A program made the translations under genes and the position numbers. Positions 1 to 11,627 of a stretch of 64,000 nucleotides of DNA are shown here, in pieces. Where the stretch lies: NCBI GenBank assembly GCA_920105625.2, contig OV050031.1, positions 217,362,194-217,426,193 on the forward strand, read 5' to 3'. Below the pieces are notes generated by a model. The model had not been told where the DNA came from, did no database searches, and saw only the letters and a program-made list of their open reading frames with translations. Within the stretch, counting starts at the first letter, position 1, and each line of letters opens with the position of its first letter. This DNA comes from Clusia tigrina. Lineage: Eukaryota; Arthropoda; Insecta; Diptera; Clusiidae.

Positions 1-276
1 CAATTCCTTCTTAACCCCCTCCAGTTCAGGCATGGTTTTAATTATGATTGCTTTCACTTGCATTTCCTTCTCTCCCATCCGCTGATAATCCACCACTGCC
101 CTAAACACAACACCCGCATAATGCTCACCCTTCAGAGTGGCAGGAGTGATTTTGTAGTGTTTCACTTGTATGGCGTTGTTCTTCTCCAAGTTATGTTGCA
201 GCGCTTTGGCAAAGAATTCTGCGTTCATCCATTGAGGCGCCTCTATTTCATCACTATTGTAGTCTTCTACTTCCAT
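1..276 (-). CDS. EcKinase / CHK kinase-like protein, N-terminal part (runs off the left edge)
   Basis: The minus strand is open from an ATG at 276 to the window edge, giving 92 codons without a stop. The protein starts MEVEDYNSDE. It then has the layout of the insect EcKinase (DUF1679/CHK kinase-like) N-terminus: PQWM near residue 14, a first helix FFAKALQHNLE, and the strand and nucleotide-loop region ITPATLKGEHYAGVVFRAVV (about residues 43-62). This corresponds to the family pattern of a proline-alanine pair, a glycine, and N/HYAS/G-V-FR. Family members phosphorylate small hydroxylated molecules such as ecdysteroids and are often expanded in flies. The catalytic HxD and DxD motifs would lie beyond the window. 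The start was chosen because it is the only upstream ATG in this frame and is followed at once by family-like sequence. Whether the full gene is intact cannot be judged here. Confidence 0.8.
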   Translation of the reverse strand, partial: MEVEDYNSDEIEAPQWMNAEFFAKALQHNLEKNNAIQVKHYKITPATLKGEHYAGVVFRAVVDYQRMGEKEMQVKAIIIKTMPELEGVKKEL

Positions 277-1205
277 GACGCTGACTCCAGATTTATAGCT
301 TTTTGCTTTGTTTAAGTTGTAAAACTTTTTCAGTTAATTGCCTGCTTCTCCGAATCTCTAAACTGATCTAGAGAGAACGAGTCTCAAAGCTGATCTAATT
401 TAAAGCGGAGACACTTATGCTACAAAATAGTGCCAACCATGCGAAGGGCCGCCGCTGCCAATGAGGTGCCAACACATATTTGAAATGGAAGTAAACATGT
501 TTTTTTCATTGTTTATTCTATTAAAAGTCAAATATAACACAAGTGAGATTGCTTGGATACATTTTGAGTACAGTGGGCCAATCGGAACACCGCACCACTC
601 AACCGGGTACAAATTATAATATAAAAAGGAGACGAAGAAAGAGATGGGGGAAGAGCCGAACGTGTACGCTGATGTAGTCACGTTGGAGTGATCGTGAGAA
701 AGCACCCAATGGTAAAAACCTTACAGAGGAGACATACCAGTCATAGACGTGGACGCCTCATGTGTGGCAAAAAGCCGTTTCCGGAAAGAAAGTGCTGATT
801 GATTTCTACCTGAAGTGGGGTTCTCGGTAACATTAACCCGAAGCACCAACGGGAACGTGTGCTCATCTACAGCACACATTTGTTAATGCAACTTGCCTGG
901 CTTCCTGCCGTGCCAGCTGAATGCCATGGGCGAGTTAGACACTGGAAAAAAGGATACAACGTGTTCCAAAAAGACATTATCCTCGTTCGGTTCAACCAAC
1001 AATTCCACTGGTAGCTGCCTGAAATCCCTTTAGAGAACCGTGTTAGAAAACCGTGTTAGAGAACCGTGTTAGAGAGCCGTGTTCTTGCAAAGCATCTCAG
1101 TGAACCGGGGCTGGAAGGTTTTAATTGTTTTTCATATTTGGCCTGTTTCTAATATCTGCGACTTCCTTCAGATTCACGGTTCAGTTTTTTAAAATATTTT
1201 TTGCG
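277..1205. other. Upstream flank of the EcKinase-like gene; no recognisable gene
   Basis: The first 100-140 bases next to the EcKinase start are presumably its 5'UTR and promoter on the minus strand. The rest contains only short open frames with no family resemblance. At about 1031-1084 an accgtgttaga unit of about 17 bp is repeated three to four times in tandem. Confidence 0.4.
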
Positions 1206-2400
1206 AGGGTGGGTCAATAAGTGACTGAAAGTTACAACAGATGGCGTAGCCACTTCATATGCAACTGATTTGCTTGTCAAGAACATCTTTCAAAAGAGAG
1301 CACCCTAAATTTCCTACAGATCTGTCAAATTGTTATGTTATGCCAACCATTTGAAACGGATGCCTACAATGAATGAAAAGAGAATTTCTTGTCCTCATTA
1401 AACACTATTTTTTGAGTCCAAAAACCATCACTCACACCAAACAAAAGCTTCAAAGCTTCATCAAGTATTATAGGGACTCTTCATCATCGATTGGAAGCAT
1501 CCACAAATTCACTCAACGTGGTCGTACCAACACAAATGACGCCGAACATTCTGGTTGCCCAATTGAGGTCACCACACCAGAAATGGTCAATAAAATCCGC
1601 GGTATGATATTGGACGATCGTCATGCTGAGATGGGCAAACTTGAAGAGGCTACAGGCTTATCACATGGATCAGTGATATCAATTTTCCATACATATTTGG
1701 ATATGAAAAAGCTATCCTCAAGATAGGATGCTCACAATTGACAACAAACCTCATCCATTGACGACTTCAAAGGAGTGTTTGTCGATGTTCAATCTCAATC
1801 GGAATAAGTTTTTGCGTTGTTTCGCTATCGTGGATGAAACATGGATTCATCGCAACACAACAGAGACCAAGGAACAGTCGAGACATGAATCGAAGCCGAA
1901 GTCGAAGCCTAAGAAGCCCAAGATAGATGTGTCGGCAACCCATGTCATGGCGATGTCATTCACATCGATTACCTTAAAAAAGGGTCAAACGGTCACCGGC
2001 GTATATTACGCAGAGCTATTGGAACGATTCGACCCGATTTGAAGTATAAACGTCCGCATTTGGCGAGGAAAAAAGTTTTCTTCCACCAGGATATCGCGCA
2101 AGTCCGCAATTTCTATAGCAAACCTGCCTGAATTAGGTTAGTAACCCTCCTTCCCCATCCAGCATATTCTCCAGATCTAGCCCCCTGCGCCTTTTTTCTG
2201 TTTCCTAATATGAGGAAACGGCTCGACGGTAAGAGATTGGGGTACAATGAAGAAGTCATCGATTTGGCGAGGAAAAAAGTTCTCTTCCACCAGGACAATG
2301 AGCAAGCAAGTCCACAGTCGCAATGGCAAAATTGCCTAAATTAGGTTAGTAACCATGTTCCCCATTCTAGCTTATTCTGCAGATTTGGCCCGTGTGACGA
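1206..2400 (+). mobile_element. Degraded mariner-type transposon, 5' part
   Basis: A mariner-like terminal sequence (gagggtgggtcaataagtg) begins near 1206. Two adjacent frames (1373-1726 and 1728-2042) read as broken mariner transposase. The first holds the helix-turn-helix part with PIEVTTPEMVNKI and SHGSVISI. The second holds TTSKECLSMFN, VDETWIH (the first catalytic Asp region) and VTGVYYAELLERF. A stop and a frame change separate them, and more stops follow. From about 2261 the element repeats itself: the stretch starting tttggcgaggaaaaaagtt occurs at about 2057 and again at about 2262, so two mariner pieces are joined or tandemly duplicated. The element is inactive. Confidence 0.85.
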
Positions 2401-3157
2401 ATTATTTGCGATCCTTCTGGCTGTGATCATCCTAAACTGCAGACAACCCATAAGAGTTAAAATCAATATACTCTCAGATAGTCAGGCTACATGAAAAGCA
2501 CTCAACAAATACTCTACACTTCCAAAACACTTTGGGAGTGCCACTGTGCACTCAACAGACTGGCGACACACAACAGTACAACAGTATTTCTCTGGTGTGG
2601 GTTCCAGGCCATGAGGGAAACTAAAGCAGAGGCAGACAACCCCTACATGTCCAATGTTCGGATTCAATAAGCATGGTCTTAAGCTGGATCTAAACAAACT
2701 GGACGACGCACGGAAAAATGAGTACTGGAATAGCATAGAGGGCCTGAGGGCCTCGAAGAGGTCCCTGCGTTTCCACGCAGAAAAGACTAAATTGGCCCTA
2801 TCACTAAGAATAAATCAATTGAGGATACTGAGCGGTAGGTTGACGGGTCACTTTCCCTGCAAAGAGCAGCTGCACAGAATCGGCCTCGCTGATACCAAAT
2901 TATGTAGATTTTGCCTAGAAGACAATGGGTCTATGGGGCATCTAATCGCCAGTTGCCAGGCCCTTGCACGAATAAGAGTAAGGCACCTCGGCAAACATTT
3001 TCTCGGAGATGACGACCTGATGCAAGCATCGCAGACTGGTGTGATTCAATTCCTGAGCACAGTAATCACTAACCGAATGAATGGGCTGGCACAATAGATC
3101 TGTGAGATCCCAGTGCCCAAGGGCGATGGCCCAACCCTTAAAATTGCATTACATTAG
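2401..3157 (+). mobile_element. LINE (non-LTR retrotransposon) 3' fragment nested in the mariner
   Basis: An RNase H remnant reads ILSDSQAT near 2470, followed by stops. An open stretch at 2654-3097 then encodes the usual LINE C-terminal region: LRINQLRILSGRLTGHFPCK, then CRFCLEDNGSMGHLIASC (a Cys-rich knuckle) and a final RVRHLG. This arrangement belongs to RNase H-bearing LINE clades (I, R1 or LOA type). Mariner sequence resumes directly after it, so the LINE piece inserted into the mariner or was joined to it. The 5' end is lost. Confidence 0.75.
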
Positions 3158-3365
3158 CCTATGTGACTATATGAGACGCCTCGGCGGTAAGAGATTTGAG
3201 TTCTATGTAGAGGTCATCGATGACACAAACGGCTCCAGTAATCGTATTACTTGGAGGGCATCAAACAATTGCAGAAACGTTGAATGAAGTGTATCGATAT
3301 CAGGGCGACTATGTTGAATAATAAAATCTTGTTACGTAATTGGTTTATCAGACAATTTATACCAA
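3158..3365 (+). mobile_element. Mariner transposon, 3' end of the transposase
   Basis: The text resumes where the 5' part stopped. The segment with cggtaagagattt and gaggtcatcgatga is homologous to 2215-2262 and continues into the mariner C-terminus, including an E-G-I/K-Q-LQKR remnant, YRYQGDYVE and a stop near 3320. No matching 3' inverted repeat was seen downstream. Confidence 0.7.
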
Positions 3366-4150
3366 GCTCAATACTTGGATTCGTATCGCTGGATTGGGGG
3401 GATGCCCACGTCCATATAGGAAATCACTTGATCGGTTTCCGATGATCCTTTTCGTGGTAGCTCATCAACCGTCTCCTTACCTTCAATGTACTGGCAAAGA
3501 GTAATTTAATACAATGGCTTAACAAGTTTTATTGTTATGTAATTGCCTTTTTACCAAGCAAACAATTTCATCTTCAGTTAGAACAATTGACTTTATTAGT
3601 ATTCGTCCAACTTACTACTAGCTTTAAAAGTTTGCTCGCTTCTCACACTTCATCTTCGCTTATAGTGTGCTTCAGTTAGTCAGTTGTTGCACCACACTTT
3701 TCTAAATACATCGCTCTGCGACGATCACTTGTTAGCTCTCGTTGCTAGTACAACGCTCACGCTGCTTGCTGCCACTCTCAGCATTCGGCTATGATCACTT
3801 TGTCGCTGGGGGCTCGTCCGGGATTCGGCTATGATCACTGTTTCACTGTCACTGGTTAACTGATCTGCTACTACGATGTTCACTTTCGGCTACGCTCACT
3901 GTTTCACTGCTGCTGCCACTACGATGTTCTCTGGTCACTTACACTTGTTCACTGATCCCGATGTCTACTGTGCTATATACTTCTTGTATACAAGAACTTC
4001 CACTAACCTTTGAACGCAGTGACGCATGCCTTCTCGCGTGTGCATTCTTAGGGGTTGATATCGACGCTCACCCTAAAACCATCCACCAATCGGATGGCGT
4101 GTTGATTTCGTAATAATATATTAGAATACGAAGTCCGGGACGATTTTTTG
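3366..4150 (+). repeat. Diverged short repeats with a tRNA-Pro-type primer-binding-like site
   Basis: Motifs such as ttcggctatgatcact, gttcactttcggc and ctactacgatgttc recur between about 3690 and 3960. At 3807-3824 lies TGGGGGCTCGTCCGGGAT, identical to the 18-nt primer-binding site complementary to the 3' end of tRNA-Pro used by some LTR retroelements. No gag or pol frame follows, and no LTR pair could be shown. It is either a shredded LTR element or a chance match. Confidence 0.4.
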
Positions 4151-5574
4151 TAGATCAGTTTGTGTTATTGCCGAATAGAGTCTTCCTTATTGAGCTGTCC
4201 GCGAACTTACAATTTCTTTTGGGATTTCATCTTCATGCACATCATGTGTATTTTTCAATTTATTTACTTTTTATTTTGTTCCATCTCTTGGACATATTTA
4301 TCCGGCCCACCACTGCAGTAAATAATCAAATCACATTTCTTTTTTTTAAATTATTATTATTATATATTTTCTTTAAATAATGTAACATCATCGTTTTATT
4401 CTCACGCAAAGAACTATTTTTTTTAATTTTTGTTTTTTTTGTTTTATTTTTAGTTTTAATATATTTATTTAGTGTTATTTATTATTGTAATAAATAATTC
4501 AAATTGAAGTGTTTTTCTCACTTAATTTGCTTTTAGTTATTTTAATTTATTTCTTTCTTTTAAAGTATTTCTAACTTTCGTTTTTAATTTTTTTTCTTTT
4601 TGTGTTTACTTGAGTGTTTTTTTTCTTTTTCTTTTATTAATTAATTAATATATACACGTATAAAGTATATATTGTAATGCAAACATTTTCTTGATTTTTT
4701 TTTAAATTTTTTATTTAATTTAATTTCAATTTTAAACTTTATTTTGTGGCAGTGGTAAATCAGAGTATTTTCTTCTGTGTGTGTGTGTGTGTTTCTTTTT
4801 ATCAAATTTTTTACTTTTTTTTATTTGTTTAAAGACATATTTTTCATTACGTGTTTTGGTATTTTTATTGTTGCTTTTGTTAATCTTTTTTTTTTGTTGT
4901 GGTTTCTTTCTTTCCTTGGTTTCTTTTCTCTTTCGGATGTCTGTGTTTCAATGACGGCAATTGAAAAACAAATACAAAAATTAAACAATAATGATTAAAC
5001 AAATACGAATGTTCACGGAGAGTTCTGTTTGTCGGTTGATGTGGTGGGTGTCAATTTGATAAACAAGAATTTTGTGTGTCACTTTGTGTGTTTTTGTGAA
5101 ATTTCGCTTTTGTTTCTTCGTTTTTTTCATGTGTCTTTTCTTTTTAACTACTTTCAATTCAGTTTCTCTAACAATGATTATAATATATTTATGTTCTTTT
5201 CTTTCAATTGTGTTTATTTATTAATTTTCTTACATATATTTTTTTTCTGTTTGGTATGTTTCTTTCTTTGTTTTTGTTTCTGTGAGTATTTCTGCAGTTG
5301 ATCTTATTGTAAGTCTGCAAAGATTTACTGCAAATCCAACTTTTCCGTGGTTATTTATTTAATATTATGTAATTACGTTCATATTTTCATTATGAAATAA
5401 GCAAACATTTATAAATTAGTATAAAATTGCACTAGTTTTATTATGGAAATACAATAACAAAAAGGAAAGGAAATAATTCAGAGGGGCCCATATCGATTGA
5501 ACCGAAATGTGGATACCCTACACCCAATTTGAACTAACTAAACAAAACAATGAAATATTGAAGGCGTATGCTTG
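4151..5574. other. T-rich island, no gene seen
   Basis: This is strongly AT-rich, with long T runs on the plus strand and a short (GT)n at about 4777-4792. Open frames here encode only Phe/Leu/Cys-rich nonsense produced by T-rich composition. No splice-bounded coding segment was recognised. Confidence 0.5.
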
Positions 5575-5700
5575 TATGGAGTGTTCTATTATCTCTTGTT
5601 CTATTATCTCCTGTTCTGTTCTCTGCTGTTCTAATATCTCCTGTTATATTATCTCCCCTTGTCTATAATCTCCTGTTCTATTATCTCCCGGGTCTACGTA
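5575..5700 (+). repeat. Short tandem repeat, about 17-bp unit
   Basis: The unit ttctattatctcctg recurs about seven times with substitutions. Confidence 0.75.
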
Positions 5701-5779
5701 TATAACGCTTTTCGCTCGGGTGTGGAGCATATAAATAGGGTTATGCTGAAATGCTACATGATTGCTTGAAGTAATGAAA

Positions 5780-6665
5780 TGGGGATATGGAAAGTTTTAT
5801 ATATCTTTCATGGAGTGTTCGAAAGTTTTATGAATCTATCATGAGGATTCGGAAAATCTTATGAACCTATCATGGGGATTTTGAAAGTTTTATGAACCTA
5901 ATATGTAGAGTTCGAAAGTTTTATATACCTGTCATGAGGATTTGGTAAGTTTAGTTTTATGAATCTAATATGGAGATTTCGAAAGTTTTATATATCTATC
6001 ATGAGGATTTCGAAAGTTTTATATACCTATCATGGGGATTTCGAAACTTGTATATATCTATCATGGAGTTTTCAAAAGTTGTATGAACCTATCATGAGGA
6101 TTTCGGAAGTTTTATTAACCTATCTTAGGGATTTCGAATGTTTTATGAACCTATCATGGAGTTTTCGAAAATTTTATGAATCTATCATGAGGATTTCAAA
6201 ATTTTTGTGAATCAATCAATGTGAATGGAGATTTCGAAAGTTTTATATATCTATCATGGGGATTTGGAAAGTTTTATGGACCTATCATGAGGATTTCGGA
6301 AGTTTTATAAACCTATCTTCGGGATTTCGAATGTTTTATGAACCTATCAAGGAGTTTTCGAAAATTTTATGAGTCTATAATGAGGATTTCAAAAGTTTTG
6401 TGAATCAATCAATGTGAATGGAGATTTCGAAAGTTTTATATATCTATCATGGGGATTTGGAAAGTTTTATGAACCTATCATGAGGATTTCGAAAGTTTTA
6501 TATACCTATCATGGAGATTTCGAAAGTTTTACATATCTATCATGAGGATTTCGAAAGTTTTATATACCTATCATGGGGATTTCGAAACTTGTATATATCT
6601 ATCATGGAGTTTTCAAAAGTTGTATGAACCTATCATGAGGATTTCAAAAGTTTTGTGAATCAATC
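5780..6665 (+). repeat. 31-bp minisatellite array
   Basis: There are about 28 copies of a 31-bp unit of the form atgaggatttcgaaagtttt followed by ata/gaacctatc. Two variant classes alternate: gaggattt/ggggattt and gagttttc. A longer block is itself repeated, because the rare variant aatcaatcaatgtgaatgg appears near 6208 and again near 6405. The open frame across the array is a by-product. Confidence 0.9.
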
Positions 6666-7789
6666 TTTTTTTTTTGTTTAGCGATTTTAGTAAAAGTCTT
6701 CAGCTGGACACTTCTTTGGTAAGCAAACAATTCGAGTGGCTTCAATTTTATTCAGTCTTTTGCAATGGATTGTTCCTGCATTCCTCCTGATTAAGTTAGC
6801 GCATAGAATGGATGCTGTGAAATACTCTTGATGACGTTGAGGGTTGTTTCTAATTAAATTCTGATATATAAACATTCTCCCTCAGTGGTGATTAATTTTT
6901 GATTTAAAATTAGTTTTACTTGTTTGCTTATTTGTTGTTCCAATGTCCTTATAAGATTCTTTTCAAAAGCCCTGAGCATTTGGTCTCCGCTTAAATAGTT
7001 CTTTTATTATAAATATTCGCCCTAAATTAGTTACACAATATTCCTCGTTTCGTTGGTCGGTCGGTCGGTACAGTGCGGTGCAGTGCGGTAACTTCAAGAA
7101 CCTTTCTTAGAGAGTAGTGTTCAATTTTCTCTCAAAATCATCTCCTATATAAATCCCCGACATAAGTACCCCCTCCCCCCATTACATTTTATTAGTCTAA
7201 CAAGAAAAAGGGGTAATAAGAACGAAAAATTTGGGTTTGATAGTTTTTAATACGAAATCATAGTTATAGGCACATTAAATACTCGTACGTAATAAATTCA
7301 TCTTACTTTGCTTTTTGCTTTATTGAAACTAGTTTAGTTAGTATATATGTATATTTTTTTTGTTTTTGTTTTATAAATTAAGCACAATACATAATACAAC
7401 AACAATTTCAAATTATACACTTACTTAGGACTCACTTAGATTAACTTGTATAAACTCAAGACATGGCGATCAGATCGATAAGTATTCGAATTGGTTGTGT
7501 GGATACGGAATGGACTGGTCTCAGCTCTTTCCCCCACACCCTGCTTTATGGTAATACAGAATATTTTTAGAAGTTACTTACTTTTTTCTTTATGTTTTCG
7601 GTTCTTAGCCTTTCTAATGCTCTGTTTCTTATTCAGAGAAAGATCAGAGTCTGCTTCAAAGAGTTTCTGTTGCTTTTTTTTGTAAATCGTTGTTGATTTT
7701 GTTTGCTTACGAAATATGTTTTCTTTGTTTTTATTACGATTGCGCAATAACGTTTTATTAACAGATTAGTTTCTAGACTTTATAAAACT
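6666..7789. other. Unclassified AT-rich DNA
   Basis: A T-run at 6667-6677 follows the 31-bp array. A 62-codon minus-strand frame (6687-6875) has no recognised family. A TATA-like ctatataaa lies near 7146 on the plus strand, downstream of a cggtcggtcggtacagtgcg repeat at about 7055. A similar phrase (gtacagtacgag, then tcaagaacct) recurs near 20,035-20,080. No gene is supported. Confidence 0.35.
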
Positions 7790-8575
7790 GAAAAAATGGA
7801 CCATAACTTTACTGCTTCAATTCGTAGTTTTCCTACAAAAAGATTTTAGGTGCTAGTTTGGCAGCTCTCTTGAACCGAAATGAGGTTGATCTCAAGCATG
7901 GAACAATAGAAAGAAGGTGTTATCTTTAGAACTGCGTTCATGCCAAAGTTTGCTAGTTTGGGAGCTCTCCACAGAGATGTTGAACCGAAACCGCTTTTCC
8001 CCAAGAAGTTGAACCGAAATTAGGTTGATCTCAAGCATGGAACAATGGAAAATACGTCTTAAATTTGAAACAGTGTTCAAGACAGAGTTTGATAGTTTGG
8101 TCGCTTTCCACCGAGAAGTTCTATCGAAGTGAAGTTGGATACAAGCATGGAACAATGGATGGTATTATCTTCGAAACTATGTTCATTCCAAAGTTTGCTA
8201 GTTTGGTCGCTTTCCACCGAGAAGTTGAAGTGAAATGAGGTTGATCTCAAGTATGGAACAATGAAAATTAGGACTTCATTTTGAAACAGTGTTCAAGACA
8301 AAGTTTGCTAGTTTGGAGCTTTCCACCAAGGAGTTGAACCGACACCGCTTTCCATCAAGTAGTTGAACGGAAATGAAGTTGAATACAAGCATGGAACAAT
8401 AGATGGTGTTATCTTCGAAACTGTGTTCATACCAAAGTTTGCTAGTTTGGTCGCTTTCCACCAAGAAGTTCTACCCAAATGAGATTGATTTCTATCGTGG
8501 AGCAATGGAAAGTAGCCTTAATTTCGAAACAGTGTTCAAGTTAAGTTTTGACTTAAAACACGATTGGCTCCCTTC
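7790..8575 (+). repeat. Diverged tandem array, about 105-140 bp units
   Basis: The phrase aagcatggaacaatgg and its neighbours (gtttgctagtttggtcgctt, gagaagttgaaccgaaatga) recur about six times, near 7902, 8037, 8148, 8251, 8391 and 8497. Spacing alternates between about 105-111 and 137-140 bp. Minus-strand open frames across it resemble each other only because of the repetition. Confidence 0.8.
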
Positions 8576-9130
8576 AATTGGCATAGAATGAATCCAGCCA
8601 GTTAGACAAGCTGCTCAAATGGGTAGCAGCACAAATGGGTCGTTTCTATTCAGACTTTGGTGATGTGGCTCTTTCCTTCGTACTACGATATATAAATGAC
8701 GAGTTGTTAATGAACGATATTTTAGAATGTGTGGAGATTATCTCTCTCGTAAGGGGTTGTGAGTGATTCAATTCACTTATTTAAAAGCAGCGGTGATAAG
8801 ACTGATTGCGAAGTTATTTCTGAACTTTGTTGAACTGTTTAATTAAACAGTTGACTTCGGATCACCGACCATGGCGAGATCGCCCTTCCACTGCTTCAAT
8901 GTTCCAACTCAATGGGTCCCTATATAGAAACCAGTTGCCTTTCATTGACTGACTAGATCGAAATCTTCCTTTGTTAACTAAACTACTTGAAAAAGGACAA
9001 TACTATTTTCTACCTTCGTAGAAAACCAGTTGACTTGGAAACACCGACTATAGCGAGATCTTCCACTGTTTCACTAATACCGCTCCTCCGTCCCCTGCAT
9101 CCATTTCGTTTACTTATCGTTCCACTCAGT
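8576..9130 (+). repeat. Low-copy repeat, about 180-bp spacing
   Basis: A segment with caccgaccatggcgagatc (about 8862-8890) returns as caccgactatagcgagatct (about 9041-9065). Flanking words (cagttgactt, ccactg, ttcac) are also shared. Otherwise nothing is recognisable. Confidence 0.55.
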
Positions 9131-10830
9131 CATGCATAATTGAAGCAATTTTACAAATTAAACAATTCACAATTTCAATTTAAACATAAATAGTACCACA
9201 TTAGTTTGTAATGATTATAAATATACAATGTAAGTACATGTCAACAGGGTACACTGGCACACACGCCTAAAACGCTGCTGCAGTTTTTAAACATCAATTT
9301 CAATTTTCTTTTCAATACGAGTTAATTCTTATCCTTGATTGCTCATACTCAGCGCGAGCAAATTGAAGTTTGTGTGTGTGTGTGTGTTTGTGTGTGTGTG
9401 TTTGTGTGTGTACTGATTATTTATGCCATTCAATAAATTTTTTCTTCAATTTCAACGTGAATGTTGTCAATGTTAAAGTTCATTAATTTACTTATTGTGG
9501 TTTTCTTATATGATGGTGTATTGTAGTGTTACTCGTAGTTGGTTTCGTTTCAATTTGCTGGTAATTTCTTGTTGCAATATTCTTTTAGGATTTCACATTA
9601 TTCTGTTGGGTTTTAAGTTTTATGTTTTTTTTACTATATTTTTAACATTAAAGTTATTATAATGTAAATTTAAATTTCGATATTGTGCATACATTTTCAC
9701 TAAATTAAATACCGTTCATATTCATATTCACCTTTCTTGATTTAAATTATTTTTTCTAAATTGTTTTGCTTTTTCCTTTCTTTTTTTGTTTAATTAATAA
9801 CATACATTTGTTTTTTTTATTTATATATTTCATATTTTCTAAATAATAATAATAATACACATCAATTCAATTCAATTTATAATTTTATAATTTTTTTATT
9901 TTAATGTTATTTCTTGTGGTTTCTTTTCCTTAATTTTCCTTTTCAATTTCAAATGTATTGAATTAATTTCATATTCCTTTTGTGTGTATATAATATATAT
10001 ATATAAATGTACGATATGACACAGTGATATTCAATAATATAGAAATATATTATTTAAGCAAGCCCAGAACATTCATCATAAAATCGATTAGGGTACGACA
10101 TGAGTAGGTAAAAAGAGAAAGAGAGTGAGTGAGAGTGAGAGAGCGAGTGATCAAGATTAGGATTGTTTGGAACAATTTCAAAAAACATCAACAAATAATG
10201 GAATAAAATGTGTTTTCATATATCTTTCGTATGTGGGTATTTCTAAGAAGCTGTCATACAAAAATAAAAAATGAATTGGTTTCTTTTTTGTTTTTGTTGT
10301 CAATTTAAAAATGCATTCGTATTCGAATTGCATTCATTCAAGCGCATCTCCTTGAAACACTCACAATGCCCTGCACCATGCCCGGAGCACGTCCGCACCA
10401 CTACCACCACAGTTCACGTCGATTTTTATATGGTTTAATAGCAATTAAATAAGTTTTTTGTATTAAAAAATTTCTAACAATTTGCAAACTAATTAAAATC
10501 TATTTTCATTTATTCTTCCCTTTTCTTAGTTATTCATCTTTAAGTTAATTTCAAGCCTATTATAAATAAATTTTTTCCCATTTTTTTTTTGTTTACGTTT
10601 AAATATTTAATATTTTTAAAATTCAATGAATATCGTCGCCTTCACTAAATATTTTGCTATACAGGGTATGGTTAATGGATGTGTATGTGTGTGTGAGTGG
10701 GTGAGGTTTTTTATATAAATATTTTGTTTTTTTCTTCGTCTATAATTATGATTTTTCTAATGAATATGTTTATAATTTGTAACTTTAGTTCGTTCAACGA
10801 TTAAAGCTTTAATAAAGAAGATTATAGTAT
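9131..10830. other. T-rich island with microsatellites, no gene seen
   Basis: It contains a (GT)n/(TTTGTG) tract at 9371-9411, a short (TA)n near 9990-10,005 and a GA-rich patch near 10,108-10,150. The remainder is unique-looking AT-rich DNA with no coding signature. Confidence 0.5.
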
Positions 10831-10831
10831 G

Positions 10832-11530
10832 ATCAAAATGAAATGATAGAATGATGGAAATGAAATGATAGAATGATCAAAATGAAATGATAGAATGATC
10901 GAAACGAATTCATATAATGATCGCAATGAAATGATAGAATGATGGAAATAAAATGATAGAAAGATCGAAATGAAATGATAAAAGGATGGAAATAAAATGT
11001 TAGAATGATGGAAATAAAATGATCGGAATGAAATGATAGAATGATGGAAAATAAATGATAGACTGATCGAAAGAAATGATAGAATGATAGAAATGAATTG
11101 ATAGAATGATAGAAATGAATTGGTAAAATGATAGAAATAAAATGATAGACTGATCGAAATAAATGATAGAATGATAGAAATGAATTGATAGAATGATAGA
11201 AATGAATTGGTAAAATGATAGAAACAAAATGATAGACTGATCGAAATAAATGATAGAATGATAGAAATGAATTAATAGAATGATAGAAATGAATTGGTAA
11301 AATGATAGAAATAAACTGATAGATTGATCGTAATGAATTAATAGAATGATGGAAATGAATTAATAGAATGATAGAAAGAAAATGATAGATTGATCGTAAT
11401 GAATTAATAGAATGATCGAAATGAATAGATAATATGAGAGAAATAAAATGATAGATTGATCGCAATGAAATGATAGAATGATCGGAAGGAATTAATAGAT
11501 TGATCGAAATGAAGTGAGAAAATGATGAAA
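10832..11530 (+). repeat. 22-bp satellite with an 87-bp higher-order unit
   Basis: The basic unit is gaatgatagaaatgaattga plus ta (22 bp). In the right half, four units, one shortened by a base, form an 87-bp block. Its marker word gactgatcga or gattgatcg falls at 11,061, 11,148, 11,235 and 11,322, exactly 87 bp apart. The 210-codon minus-strand frame through it is a repeat artefact rich in Phe, His, Ile and Ser. Confidence 0.92.
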
Positions 11531-11627
11531 AATAAAAATGAATACAAGAAAAAATGTTCAGAATCTCTTTAAAGATATTTGCCTGGAATTTGGAAGAGTT
11601 ATAATAAAAATATATTAAGGGCAGCTA

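Noticed and set aside
4777..5301. Two frames rich in Phe and Leu that look like membrane segments
   Set aside because: Caused by T-rich DNA. There is no family resemblance, and both frames end at random.
5780..6665. Regularly spaced repeats considered as a CRISPR array
   Set aside because: Units are contiguous 31-bp repeats without unique spacers, in a eukaryotic genome.
10833..11465. 210-codon minus-strand open frame (Phe/His/Ser/Ile-rich)
   Set aside because: It is a translation of the 22-bp satellite, and other frames give similar text.
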